NCBI GenBank assembly: GCA_004298675.1
Contig: SCRI01000062.1
Span: forward strand, 1 to 5,530
Direction: 5' to 3'
Origin: a bacterium
GTDB taxonomy: Bacteria; Vulcanimicrobiota; Vulcanimicrobiia; Vulcanimicrobiales; SCRA01
Length of the DNA stretch: 5,530 nucleotides
A program made the position numbers and the translations under genes. Within the stretch, counting starts at the first letter, position 1. Each line of letters opens with the position of its first letter. Shown one piece after another: positions 1-4,633 of this stretch. The notes beneath the pieces were generated by a model that saw only the letters and a list, made by a program, of their open reading frames with translations, was not told the DNA's origin and searched no databases.

Positions 1-348
1 GGAGGTGGCGATCGGCACGTGGGTCCACTCACCGATCATCATGATCAGCCCTGCGCCGCTGACGAGCACGGCCAGTAAGAACCTGCGCCGCTCGGCATCG
101 AGCTCGCGCTCTTCCTCCTCAAAGGCACGAAGCTTGTCGGGATCGCGCACCGAGTAGCCCAGCGAGCGCAGCAGGCCGGTCACCTTGGCGTTGGTCGCCG
201 GCGAGCCGTCGTAGTCGATCAGAGCCTCTTCGTGAGCGAGGTTGACGGCCGCCCGCTCGACGCCGGGAAGCTGGCTGAGCGCCCGCTCGACGCTCTGCCG
301 GCAGAACGAACACTGCATGCCGCCGACGCCAAGTTGCAGTCTTGTCAT
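1..348 (-). CDS. copA: Heavy-metal (probably copper) P-type ATPase, N-terminal part
   Basis: This is the first 116 residues of a leftward gene cut by the window edge. Residues about 3-67 form a heavy-metal-associated (HMA) domain with GMQCSFC (Cys13 and Cys16), the CxxC pair that binds Cu(I) in this family, and it ends in LGYSV. A charged linker rich in Glu and Arg follows (about 69-89). A hydrophobic stretch, about residues 90-106, is probably the first membrane helix. This order is typical of P1B-type ATPases, which export metal ions across the inner membrane using ATP. The CPC/CPx motif and the catalytic DKTG lie outside the window, so Cu(I) over Zn/Cd is inferred from the CopZ-like neighbour. 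The ATG at 348 has no Shine-Dalgarno sequence. The predicted promoter lies so close that the mRNA is probably leaderless. The gene is divergent from the chaperone and MerR genes. Confidence 0.85.
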   Translation of the reverse strand, partial: MTRLQLGVGGMQCSFCRQSVERALSQLPGVERAAVNLAHEEALIDYDGSPATNAKVTGLLRSLGYSVRDPDKLRAFEEEERELDAERRRFLLAVLVSGAGLIMMIGEWTHVPIATS

Positions 349-354
349 GGCACG

Positions 355-386
355 ATGCTACACCCTGACCTCGAGGACAAGGTCAA
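355..386 (-). promoter_or_regulatory. MerR-type promoter and operator for the P-type ATPase
   Basis: Reading leftward, TTGACC (386-381) is the -35 and TAGCAT (360-355) the -10, separated by 20 bp instead of the usual 17. The spacer is occupied by a 22-bp dyad (362-383) with a CTCGAG centre, in which 9 of 11 base pairs match. Overlong spacers filled by a dyad are the hallmark of promoters that MerR-family activators untwist when they bind metal; 20 bp is also the ZntR-type spacing. The -10 ends 6 bp before the ATG, placing transcription start at or within a base or two of the start codon. The boxes are read directly from the sequence; control by the neighbouring MerR protein is inferred. Confidence 0.7.
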
Positions 387-401
387 GCCCCCGGCGCGCC
401 C

Positions 402-432
402 TTGACCTTGCCCCGAGGGCCAGGTCTACACT
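402..432 (+). promoter_or_regulatory. MerR/CueR-type promoter and operator for the copZ-merR operon
   Basis: The -35 is TTGACC (402-407) and the -10 is TACACT (427-432), with a 19-bp spacer. A 21-bp dyad fills it (405-425): arms ACCTTGCCC and GGGCCAGGT around CGA, with 8 of 9 pairs matching. This agrees closely with the known layout of CueR and MerR promoters, where the activator bound to metal shortens the effective spacer. Transcription should start near 439, leaving a leader of about 43 nt before the chaperone ATG. The dyad shares its left arm (ACCTTG-CC) and CGAGG core with the leftward operator, so one regulator probably serves both. Confidence 0.8.
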
Positions 433-481
433 GGATGCGTATGCGCCGCCATGAACCGGCACTCACGTGAAGGAAATCGAG

Positions 482-700
482 ATGACCAAAAGCCACCTGG
501 CAATCGAAGGCATGCATTGCGGAAACTGCGCGAACGCAATTCGCCAGGGCTTGCATACGCTCGACGGCGTGCTCGATGCCGATGTGCATCACGCCACGAA
601 TGATGCTGACGTGACCTTCGACGAGGCCAAGGTGAACGTCGCCAAGCTGCTAGAGACGCTCAAGGTTCTCGGCTACGAGGCGAAAGAGATCGCCGCATGA
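482..700 (+). CDS. copZ: CopZ-like heavy-metal chaperone (HMA domain)
   Basis: This 72-residue protein is a single HMA domain, the usual size of the copper chaperone CopZ. GMHCGNC (Cys13 and Cys16 with the preceding Met11) is the metal-binding loop near the N terminus, and LGYEAKEI near the C terminus matches the end of the ferredoxin-like fold. Such proteins carry Cu(I) in the cytosol and pass it to the HMA domains of the exporting ATPase, which here is encoded divergently, and sometimes to the regulator. The ATG at 482 is preferred over an in-frame GTG at 467 because AAGGA (470-474) sits about 7 bp before the ATG and the domain begins right after it. The gene overlaps the next one by four bases (ATGA), which suggests coupled translation. 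Specificity for Cu(I) over another soft metal is inferred. Confidence 0.9.
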   Translation: MTKSHLAIEGMHCGNCANAIRQGLHTLDGVLDADVHHATNDADVTFDEAKVNVAKLLETLKVLGYEAKEIAA

Positions 701-1215
701 TATACATCGGCGAGCTCGCGCGGCGCGTGGGGGCGACGCCCAAGGCGGTGCGATATTATGAGCGGCTGGGACTCCTCCGCTCCCGGCGCACGCCGTCCGG
801 CTACCGTGAGTTCGACGACCGGTCGGTGGAGATCGTGCGCGCGATCCGGCGCATGCAGTTCGTCGGCATCCCCATCAACGAGGTACGTGAGATTCTCGCG
901 TTGCTGGAAGAAGAAGCGCGGCCGTGCGAGCAGGTTCGACGTCTGCTGCGCGACCGGCGCGCTGATGTGGCGCAGCGCATTCGCGAGCTCAAGGCCTTCG
1001 ATCGCGTCCTCGCCGACCTGGAGTCCACCGCGCCGGGCGGCAGCGGCGGATGCGCCATTCTTGCGCGGGTCGATCCTAAGGCGAAAGGTTCCAACTCCGC
1101 GGGCACCGCGGCGCAGCACTCTTTGCAGCACGGCGCCAGAATAGGTATTCCAGAGCGCAAGCCGCTCGGGCAGCGACTGCCCAGGTTCGCAGACAAACAG
1201 CGTCAATCGAAGTGA
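697..1215 (+). CDS. MerR-family metal-responsive transcriptional regulator
   Basis: The 172-residue protein starts with the winged-helix DNA-binding domain of MerR regulators (about residues 1-70; AVRYYERLGLL at 17-27 and SGYREF at 34-39). A long dimerisation helix follows (about 78-110), then a metal loop. It aligns with E. coli CueR without gaps through residue 112. On that alignment CueR Ser77 is Cys77, as in the divalent-metal sensors MerR and ZntR. CueR Cys112 is Ala112, and the second loop Cys survives as Cys119, followed by AIL as in C-P-I/L-I. Metal identity is therefore uncertain. About 45 residues after position 125 extend past the usual end (CueR is 135 residues) and resemble no family tail I know. 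The start overlaps the chaperone stop (ATGA). The regulator probably controls its own operon promoter and the divergent ATPase promoter. Confidence 0.88.
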   Translation: MIYIGELARRVGATPKAVRYYERLGLLRSRRTPSGYREFDDRSVEIVRAIRRMQFVGIPINEVREILALLEEEARPCEQVRRLLRDRRADVAQRIRELKAFDRVLADLESTAPGGSGGCAILARVDPKAKGSNSAGTAAQHSLQHGARIGIPERKPLGQRLPRFADKQRQSK

Positions 1216-1223
1216 GCTAGGGG

Positions 1224-1627
1224 ATGACCCGAGACCGATCCGCGACCGTATTCGATCTCGCCGAGATGCGCTTGCGCGCTCGCCGGCGGCTCCCGCGCAT
1301 GGTGTTCGACTTCATCGACGGCGGTGCCGACGACGAACGAACGCTGCGTGAAAACGAAGCCGCTCTCGCTCGGCTCACGTTCGCTCCGCGGGCAATGACG
1401 AACGTTCGAGGGGTCAGCACCGGTCTCGAGCTTTTCGGTATACCCCTTTCGATGCTGCTCCTTCTCTCGCCGACCGGCCTGCCAGGACTGGCACATCCGA
1501 AGGCCGAGCTCGCGGCCGCGCGCGCAGCACGCGAGGTCGGGATCCTCTTCACAGCGAGTACGGTCTCGCGCTCGTCGGCGCGACGAACCTATGCGAGCTC
1601 TCGCCTGAATTGATCCGCCAGCCCTGA
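1224..1627 (+). pseudogene. FMN-dependent alpha-hydroxy-acid dehydrogenase, internally deleted remnant (LldD family)
   Basis: Codons from the ATG at 1224 encode the family N terminus: a VFDLAEMRLRARRRLPR helix, then FDFIDGGADDERTLREN, FAPRAM, LLLSPTGLPGLAHP and GILFTASTVS (about 115 residues). Family members are about 350-400 residues long and oxidise L-lactate or similar 2-hydroxy acids using FMN. After TASTVS the frame no longer matches and ends at 1613. In another frame, roughly from 1568, ALVGATNLCELSPELIRQP runs to a stop at 1627. This matches the family's C terminus (a G-T-x-x-ELSPELI type). An internal deletion of about 230 codons with a frame change best explains this. It removes the FMN-phosphate site and the catalytic His/Arg region, so no active enzyme is expected. 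SMLLLLSP, where SMPLLLSP is usual, also suggests decay. The ATG follows the merR stop by 8 bp, with AGGGG directly against it. Confidence 0.8.
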
Positions 1628-1628
1628 C

Positions 1629-1970
1629 TCTACCTATCGCTGGTCCGTCGACGTAACGGTGTACGTCGCGGAGTCGAGCCGCCGTACGGGGATTGCACGA
1701 ACGCTCTATGCCTCGCTCTCCCATCTCTTGGCGAAGCAGCGATACTACCGTGCGTACGCCGGTATCACGCTCCCGAATGAGGCGAGCGTGGCCCTGCACG
1801 GAGCCGTTGGTTTTGAGCCGGTTGGCGTCTACCGCGGTGTTGCGTTCAAGCTCGACCGTTGGTGCGACGTGTCTTGATGGCAGCGCTCACTGTGCGACGA
1901 CCCGGCTCCCGCGGGCGATCCTGGCGAACCGGCGAAGCTGTGCTCGATCAGCGGGGCGACGACGTCGTAG
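1629..1970 (+). pseudogene. GNAT acetyltransferase remnant, phosphinothricin/MddA type
   Basis: From about 1629 the frame reads STYRWSVDVTVYV, RRTGIARTLYASL, YYRAYAGITLPNEASVAL and VGFEPVGVYRGVAFKLDRW. This is the C-terminal half of the phosphinothricin-type GNAT acetyltransferases, which use acetyl-CoA to acetylate small amino compounds. RRTGIA is the acetyl-CoA pyrophosphate loop. The first 75 or so residues, including the usual N-terminal strand and helices, are missing, and a stop at 1611-1613 closes the frame upstream. A TGA at 1875-1877 interrupts DVS-stop-WQR exactly where the family has two Trp residues (DVGWWQ), consistent with a TGG-to-TGA change. The frame then stays open, with a Pro-rich tail like relatives, to a TAG at 1968-1970. 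A GTG at 1659 could start a 72-residue peptide, but it would lack half the fold. Probably non-functional. Confidence 0.8.
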
Positions 1971-2020
1971 TACGCCAGGATAGGCGGCTCGAAGGCTTTG
2001 TCGAGTTCCCGAAGATTCAT
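1915..2020 (-). other. Possible 5' fragment of a leftward gene, unrecognised
   Basis: Leftward from an ATG at 2020 the frame reads MNLRELDKAFEPPILAYYDV followed by VAPLIEHSFAG. This looks more like real protein (alternating hydrophobic and charged residues, helical) than the other frames here. After about 35 residues it runs into the decayed 3' end of the acetyltransferase remnant and becomes Ser/Gly/Pro-rich. I do not recognise a family. No clear Shine-Dalgarno sequence precedes the ATG. It may be the start of a gene whose rest was deleted, or chance. Between 2021 and the toxin-antitoxin promoter at 2094 I see nothing else. Confidence 0.25.
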
Positions 2021-2093
2021 GGGCGGGTTATCGGCCGGCTTGGTGGCCTTAGTTAGCGGGCCGAACGGGCAGAACTGCACGCGGCGGCTCTGC

Positions 2094-2122
2094 TTGCCCT
2101 GGAGGGGCGTTTTGGGTATGCT
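2094..2122 (+). promoter_or_regulatory. Candidate sigma-70 promoter of the AbrB-Doc toxin-antitoxin operon
   Basis: TTGCCC (2094-2099) and TATGCT (2117-2122) each match the sigma-70 consensus boxes at 4 of 6 bases and are exactly 17 bp apart. Transcription would start near 2129, about 37 nt before the antitoxin GTG. The palindrome at 2141-2152 would lie just downstream of the start site, a suitable place for a repressor. Confidence 0.45.
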
Positions 2123-2140
2123 ATCTCTCAGTGTACTAAC

Positions 2141-2152
2141 GTTCGTACGAAC
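2141..2152. promoter_or_regulatory. Perfect 12-bp palindrome, candidate antitoxin operator
   Basis: GTTCGTACGAAC is a perfect palindrome 13 bp before the antitoxin start codon. A partial second site, AGTGTACT (2130-2137), with the same central GTAC lies just upstream. AbrB/MazE-type antitoxins commonly bind such palindromes to repress their own operon, alone or with the toxin. Binding here is inferred from position and symmetry only. Confidence 0.5.
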
Positions 2153-2165
2153 TGACGAGGGGCTC

Positions 2166-2390
2166 GTGACGACCATCAAGCTGACCCGTGTGGGAAATTC
2201 GGTTGGAGCGATCCTGCCGAAGGAGGTTTTGGCGCGCCTCCATGCCGGCGCCGGTGATACACTGTACCTCACGGAATCCCCCGACGGCTATCGGATCACG
2301 CCCTACGATCCGGAGTTTGCCGCGCAAGCCGCGGCTGCAGAGAAGATCATGAAGCGTCGCCGGGCCGTCTTGCGTGAGCTCGCGCGATAG
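2166..2390 (+). CDS. AbrB/MazE-like antitoxin of a Doc-type toxin-antitoxin pair
   Basis: The protein is 74 residues starting at a GTG. Residues about 3-46 form the swapped-hairpin SpoVT-AbrB DNA-binding domain: IKLTRVGNSVGAILPKEVLA, then AGAGDTLYLTESPDGYRITP. The charged tail (FAAQAAAAEKIMKRRRAVLR, about 51-70) would be the toxin-binding segment. Antitoxins of this design neutralise the toxin encoded next to them and repress the operon. GAGGGG (2157-2162) is the likely ribosome site, rather close to the GTG. The GTG is chosen because the domain starts immediately after it, and longer frames upstream add sequence unlike the family. The gene overlaps the toxin start by 17 bp. This arrangement (AbrB-type antitoxin with Doc) is common, in contrast to the Phd-Doc pair of phage P1. 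Function is inferred from family and context. Confidence 0.88.
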   Translation: MTTIKLTRVGNSVGAILPKEVLARLHAGAGDTLYLTESPDGYRITPYDPEFAAQAAAAEKIMKRRRAVLRELAR

Positions 2391-2775
2391 TCATCGCTGG
2401 CTCCGGCATGATGTCGTTCTCGCCGTCCATGAGGCTCAGATCGCCGAGCACGGCGGCTCGACCGGCGTGCGGGATCCGGGGCTCCTGGAATCCGCTCTAG
2501 CCAGGGCCAAACACGCGGCTTCGTATACCGACGCCAGTGTTCTGGCGCTTGCGGCGCTCTACGCGCTCGGTATCATTCGCAATCATCCGTTCGTGGATGG
2601 CAACAAGCGCACGGGGTTCGTGCTCTTGGAGCTTTTCCTCGATCTCAACGGGTACGAGCTCGATGCATCGGATAGCGACTGTTACGCGACGATCGTATCC
2701 GTGGCATCGGGAGCCATGAGCGACGACGAATTCACGGTGTGGGTGACAAGCCATGCGATTCTTCGCACGACGTAA
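2374..2775 (+). CDS. doc: Doc-family toxin (Fic fold), death on curing
   Basis: This 133-residue protein is full length for Doc. It shows the order typical of the family: a WLRHDVVLAVHEAQIAEHGG N-terminal helix, GVRDPGLLESALARA (31-45), then the Fic/Doc motif HPFVDGNKR (71-79) and LNGYELDAS (91-99). In phage P1, Doc transfers phosphate from ATP to elongation factor EF-Tu and so stops translation. The His and the GNKR residues needed for that are all present, so the toxin looks active. The GTG start at 2374 lies inside the antitoxin gene (17-bp overlap), which makes toxin synthesis depend on antitoxin translation. It is preferred because the conserved Trp near the N terminus follows 8 residues later. 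Stop is TAA at 2773. No frameshift or missing residue is visible. Confidence 0.92.
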   Translation: MSSRDSHRWLRHDVVLAVHEAQIAEHGGSTGVRDPGLLESALARAKHAASYTDASVLALAALYALGIIRNHPFVDGNKRTGFVLLELFLDLNGYELDASDSDCYATIVSVASGAMSDDEFTVWVTSHAILRTT

Positions 2776-2832
2776 CGCAAGCACGCCCGCGACAGTACCC
2801 GTACGGTCTGTGGCGGCTCTGGAGCTTCATGT

Positions 2833-2859
2833 TCGGCTCGTAGCCGAGCGCCGTTGGCG
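2833..2859 (+). terminator. Two adjacent short hairpins after doc, weak terminator candidate
   Basis: TCGGCT-CGT-AGCCGA (2833-2847) is followed directly by CGCC-GTT-GGCG (2849-2859). Both are perfect GC-rich stems with 3-base loops, about 60 bp after the doc stop. There is no following T tract, so intrinsic termination is doubtful. They could equally be chance in GC-rich DNA. Confidence 0.22.
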
Positions 2860-2893
2860 GCGGAGTGGGCGAGATATCAGGGCTTGCGTAGCA

Positions 2894-2912
2894 TTAACTT
2901 ATGTGTTAACTT
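2894..2912. promoter_or_regulatory. TTAACTT repeat / TTAAC-GTTAA palindrome before the second toxin-antitoxin unit
   Basis: TTAACTT occurs twice with a 12-bp period (2894-2900 and 2906-2912). The same bases form an inverted repeat TTAAC-N6-GTTAA (2894-2909). It is a striking AT-rich island in GC-rich DNA, 14 bp before the toxin-remnant ATG. This is a likely operator for the downstream helix-turn-helix antitoxin. It may overlap a promoter (TTGCGT at 2884-2889 and TAACTT at 2907-2912, 17 bp apart, weak match to consensus). Confidence 0.45.
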
Positions 2913-2925
2913 GGAGAGCGCCGGG

Positions 2926-3181
2926 ATGCCAAAGAAACGGACCGATGCTGACCTGACAATTCATGTCGGCGAGCACCGTAGCTTGGAGTGGTACTGGGCA
3001 GCTAATGGGACGATGCCAGGCCTGGAGCGGTCCCCGCGGGCGGAAGGCCGTTGGAGACGCGGATCAACGGAAACGCGATAAGACCGGCGACCGCGTGGTG
3101 AGGAGAACGACATTCGCGGTTGCGGATTACTTCAAGAGAGTCGGTGAGGGACGATACTATGAACGCCGCCGAGGCACGTAA
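2926..3181 (+). pseudogene. RelE/HigB-like toxin remnant with internal deletion and frameshift
   Basis: The ATG at 2926 has a good ribosome site (GGAGAG, 2913-2918) and reads MPKKRTDADLTIHV, then EWYWAANGTMPGLE. This resembles the N terminus of a group of RelE/HigB-type toxins encoded before helix-turn-helix antitoxins. After GLE (3027) the frame becomes Arg-rich and stops at 3081. In another frame QRKRDKTGDRVVRR, then VADYFKRVGEGRYYERRRGT (from about 3065 to TAA at 3179) looks like the C-terminal helix of the same toxin family. It overlaps the antitoxin start by 23 bp, as intact pairs do. The middle, about 60 codons that normally hold the beta-sheet and the RNase residues, is missing. Intact relatives are mRNA-cutting enzymes; this one should be dead. 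The family call is from memory of its sequence pattern and is moderate. Confidence 0.5.
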
Positions 3182-3527
3182 GAGGAGAAGTGGAGGCACG
3201 CTCGCCGAGCGGACCCGGAAAGATTCGGCCCGTGCGGCCCGCATCGATCGCCTTGTTGCAGAGGCCTCCATTGAGAACGCTTTGCGGAAGATCATGGAGA
3301 TCGAAGACGTAAGCGCCGCCGAGCTTGCTCGCCGCATCCATGCTAAACCTCCACAGATCTCGCGAGATCTTCGTGGGGGCCTCAGCAAAGCTCGCGTCTA
3401 CCGCCTCGTCGAACTGGGACGGGCCCTTGGGTACGATTTCGTTCCGATGTTCGTTCCACAAGACAAAGAAAAGCGACGGACCATGATTGCGTGGTATACG
3501 AAAATGCTCGCTGGAGGACGTTCCTGA
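3159..3527 (+). CDS. Helix-turn-helix (XRE/HigA-like) antitoxin, probably orphaned
   Basis: The protein is 122 residues. A basic, Ala/Arg-rich N-terminal arm (1-34) is followed by a helix-turn-helix domain (about 50-88): VSAAELARRIHAKPPQISRDLRGGLSKARV, where QISRDLRG is the recognition-helix region. LGRALGYDFVPMFVP (86-100) is the hydrophobic closing segment common in HigA-type antitoxins. Such proteins bind the operon operator and neutralise a RelE/HigB toxin encoded just upstream. Here that toxin looks broken, so the protein would act only as a DNA-binding repressor, perhaps at the TTAACTT repeats. The ATG at 3159 has GAGGGA (3146-3151) at ideal spacing; an in-frame GTG at 3120 lacks this. 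The 97 bp after the stop hold no gene I can support. Confidence 0.78.
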   Translation: MNAAEARKRRSGGTLAERTRKDSARAARIDRLVAEASIENALRKIMEIEDVSAAELARRIHAKPPQISRDLRGGLSKARVYRLVELGRALGYDFVPMFVPQDKEKRRTMIAWYTKMLAGGRS

Positions 3528-3624
3528 GTGGTGATTTCGCCGGTGCCGAATCGAAAAGCGCTGGGCGTGCGGTCCTCGACGGCTGCGCCAAGGGCGGTGT
3601 GTCGGTGAATGAGAACTACCGGCC

Positions 3625-4620
3625 ATGCGGCAGCGAATTTTCGGACGGAGCGGGTTGGTTGTCTCGGCATTGGGTCTGGGTTGCCTGGGCATGTCCGACT
3701 ACTACGGCCATCGCGACGATGCCGAGTCGGAGGCCACGATTCATCGTGCCCTCGAGCTCGGCGTTACGCTCTTTGACACGGCCGACATGTATGGCGCCGG
3801 TGTCAACGAGGAGCTGGTCGGCAAGGCCCTGCGCCAGGCGCGCGACCGCGTCGTCGTAGCCACCAAGTTCGGGCTCATGCGCAGCGCGGACGGCGGCCTT
3901 TCGGGAGTCGACGGGTCGCCCAGCTACGTGCGCCAAGCGTGCGACGCCAGCCTCAAGCGCTTGGGCATGGACGTGATCGACCTCTATTACTGCCACCGCG
4001 TCGATCCCAAGACGCCCGTCGAAGAGACGGTCGGCGCGATGGCCCAGCTCGTGCGCGCCGGCAAGGTCCGCTTCATCGGTCTGTGCGAAGCGGGCCCGGA
4101 GACAATCCGTCGCGCCCACGCCGTCCATCCCCTGACCGCCGTGCAATCGGAGTACTCGCTATGGACGCGCGAGCCTGCGGAGACCGCGATTCGAACCTGC
4201 CGGGAGCTGGGGATCGGTTTCGCTGCGTATAGCCCGCTGGGTCGCGGCTTTCTCACCGGAACCCTGCGCAGCGTCGCCGACATTCCAAGCGGCGACTACC
4301 GCCTCGGCAACCCGCGTTTCCAGGAAGAGAACTTTGCGCGCAATCTCGCGCTCGTCGAGCGCTTGTGCGAAATCGCGACCGTCAAGCAGTGCACGCCGGG
4401 GCAGCTCGCCCTGGCCTGGCTCCTGAGCCGCGGCGATGACATCGTGCCCCTACCGGGCACCAAGCACCGTCGCTATCTCGAGGAGAACGCCGGCGCGGTG
4501 GACATCTCCCTCGCGCCGGAGGACCTCGTCTCGATCGATAACGCGCTGGCTCAGCACGCCGTTGCGGGAGCGCGGTATTCCGAGGCGTCCGAGCGCCTCA
4601 TCGACCCCGGTGCGCGTTAG
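3625..4620 (+). CDS. Aldo/keto reductase, NADPH-dependent
   Basis: The 331-residue protein is full length for the family. It shows [19 protein letters not shown] at the N terminus, LFDTADMYG (49-57), ATKFG (79-83) and YYCHRVDP (121-128). The catalytic tetrad Asp51, Tyr56, Lys81 and His124 is complete. Further family blocks are [11 protein letters not shown] and the C-terminal [18 protein letters not shown], the segment that binds the adenosine phosphate of NADPH. The pattern is closest to the YakC/AKR13-like group of soluble cytosolic reductases, which reduce aldehydes or ketones to alcohols; the substrate cannot be told. The ATG at 3625 has only a weak ribosome site (GAGAA, 3611-3615), but the family N terminus starts there. 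An acyl-CoA ligase follows after 13 bp, so the two are probably co-transcribed. No decay is visible, unlike the region to the left. Confidence 0.93.
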   Translation: MRQRIFGRSGLVVSALGLGCLGMSDYYGHRDDAESEATIHRALELGVTLFDTADMYGAGVNEELVGKALRQARDRVVVATKFGLMRSADGGLSGVDGSPSYVRQACDASLKRLGMDVIDLYYCHRVDPKTPVEETVGAMAQLVRAGKVRFIGLCEAGPETIRRAHAVHPLTAVQSEYSLWTREPAETAIRTCRELGIGFAAYSPLGRGFLTGTLRSVADIPSGDYRLGNPRFQEENFARNLALVERLCEIATVKQCTPGQLALAWLLSRGDDIVPLPGTKHRRYLEENAGAVDISLAPEDLVSIDNALAQHAVAGARYSEASERLIDPGAR

Positions 4621-4633
4621 CGTGGAGAGCAAC

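Noticed and set aside
467-481. GTG at 467 as the start of the copper chaperone (five extra residues)
   Set aside because: The ribosome site AAGGA (470-474) lies inside that extension and is well placed for the ATG at 482, and the domain begins right after 482.
673-1206. Long leftward open frame opposite the MerR gene, with a protein-like stretch near 1100-1206
   Set aside because: The rightward frame is an unmistakable MerR protein. The open antisense frame is expected in GC-rich coding DNA. The 1100-1206 part (LPERLALWNTYSGAVL) looks a little like protein but matches no family I know.
1556-1627. Programmed frameshift in the alpha-hydroxy-acid dehydrogenase
   Set aside because: About 230 codons are missing between the two frames, so a shift alone could not restore the enzyme, and no slippery sequence is evident.
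1203-1799. Leftward open frame of 198 codons across the two remnants
   Set aside because: The rightward strand carries recognisable family blocks throughout. The leftward translation is Arg-rich and shows no motif, as expected of a shadow frame.
1659-1877. Short complete acetyltransferase starting at GTG 1659
   Set aside because: It would lack the N-terminal half of the GNAT fold, the conserved sequence continues upstream of the GTG without a break, and there is no ribosome site.
2833-2859. Strong intrinsic terminator after doc
   Set aside because: The two stems are short and no T tract follows, so it was kept only as a weak candidate.
3120-3158. GTG at 3120 as the start of the helix-turn-helix antitoxin
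   Set aside because: No good ribosome site precedes it, while GAGGGA is ideally placed for the ATG at 3159. The extra sequence coincides with the toxin's C-terminal frame.
3616-4146. Leftward open frame opposite the aldo/keto reductase
   Set aside because: It lies opposite a clearly conserved enzyme with a complete catalytic tetrad and has no motif of its own.
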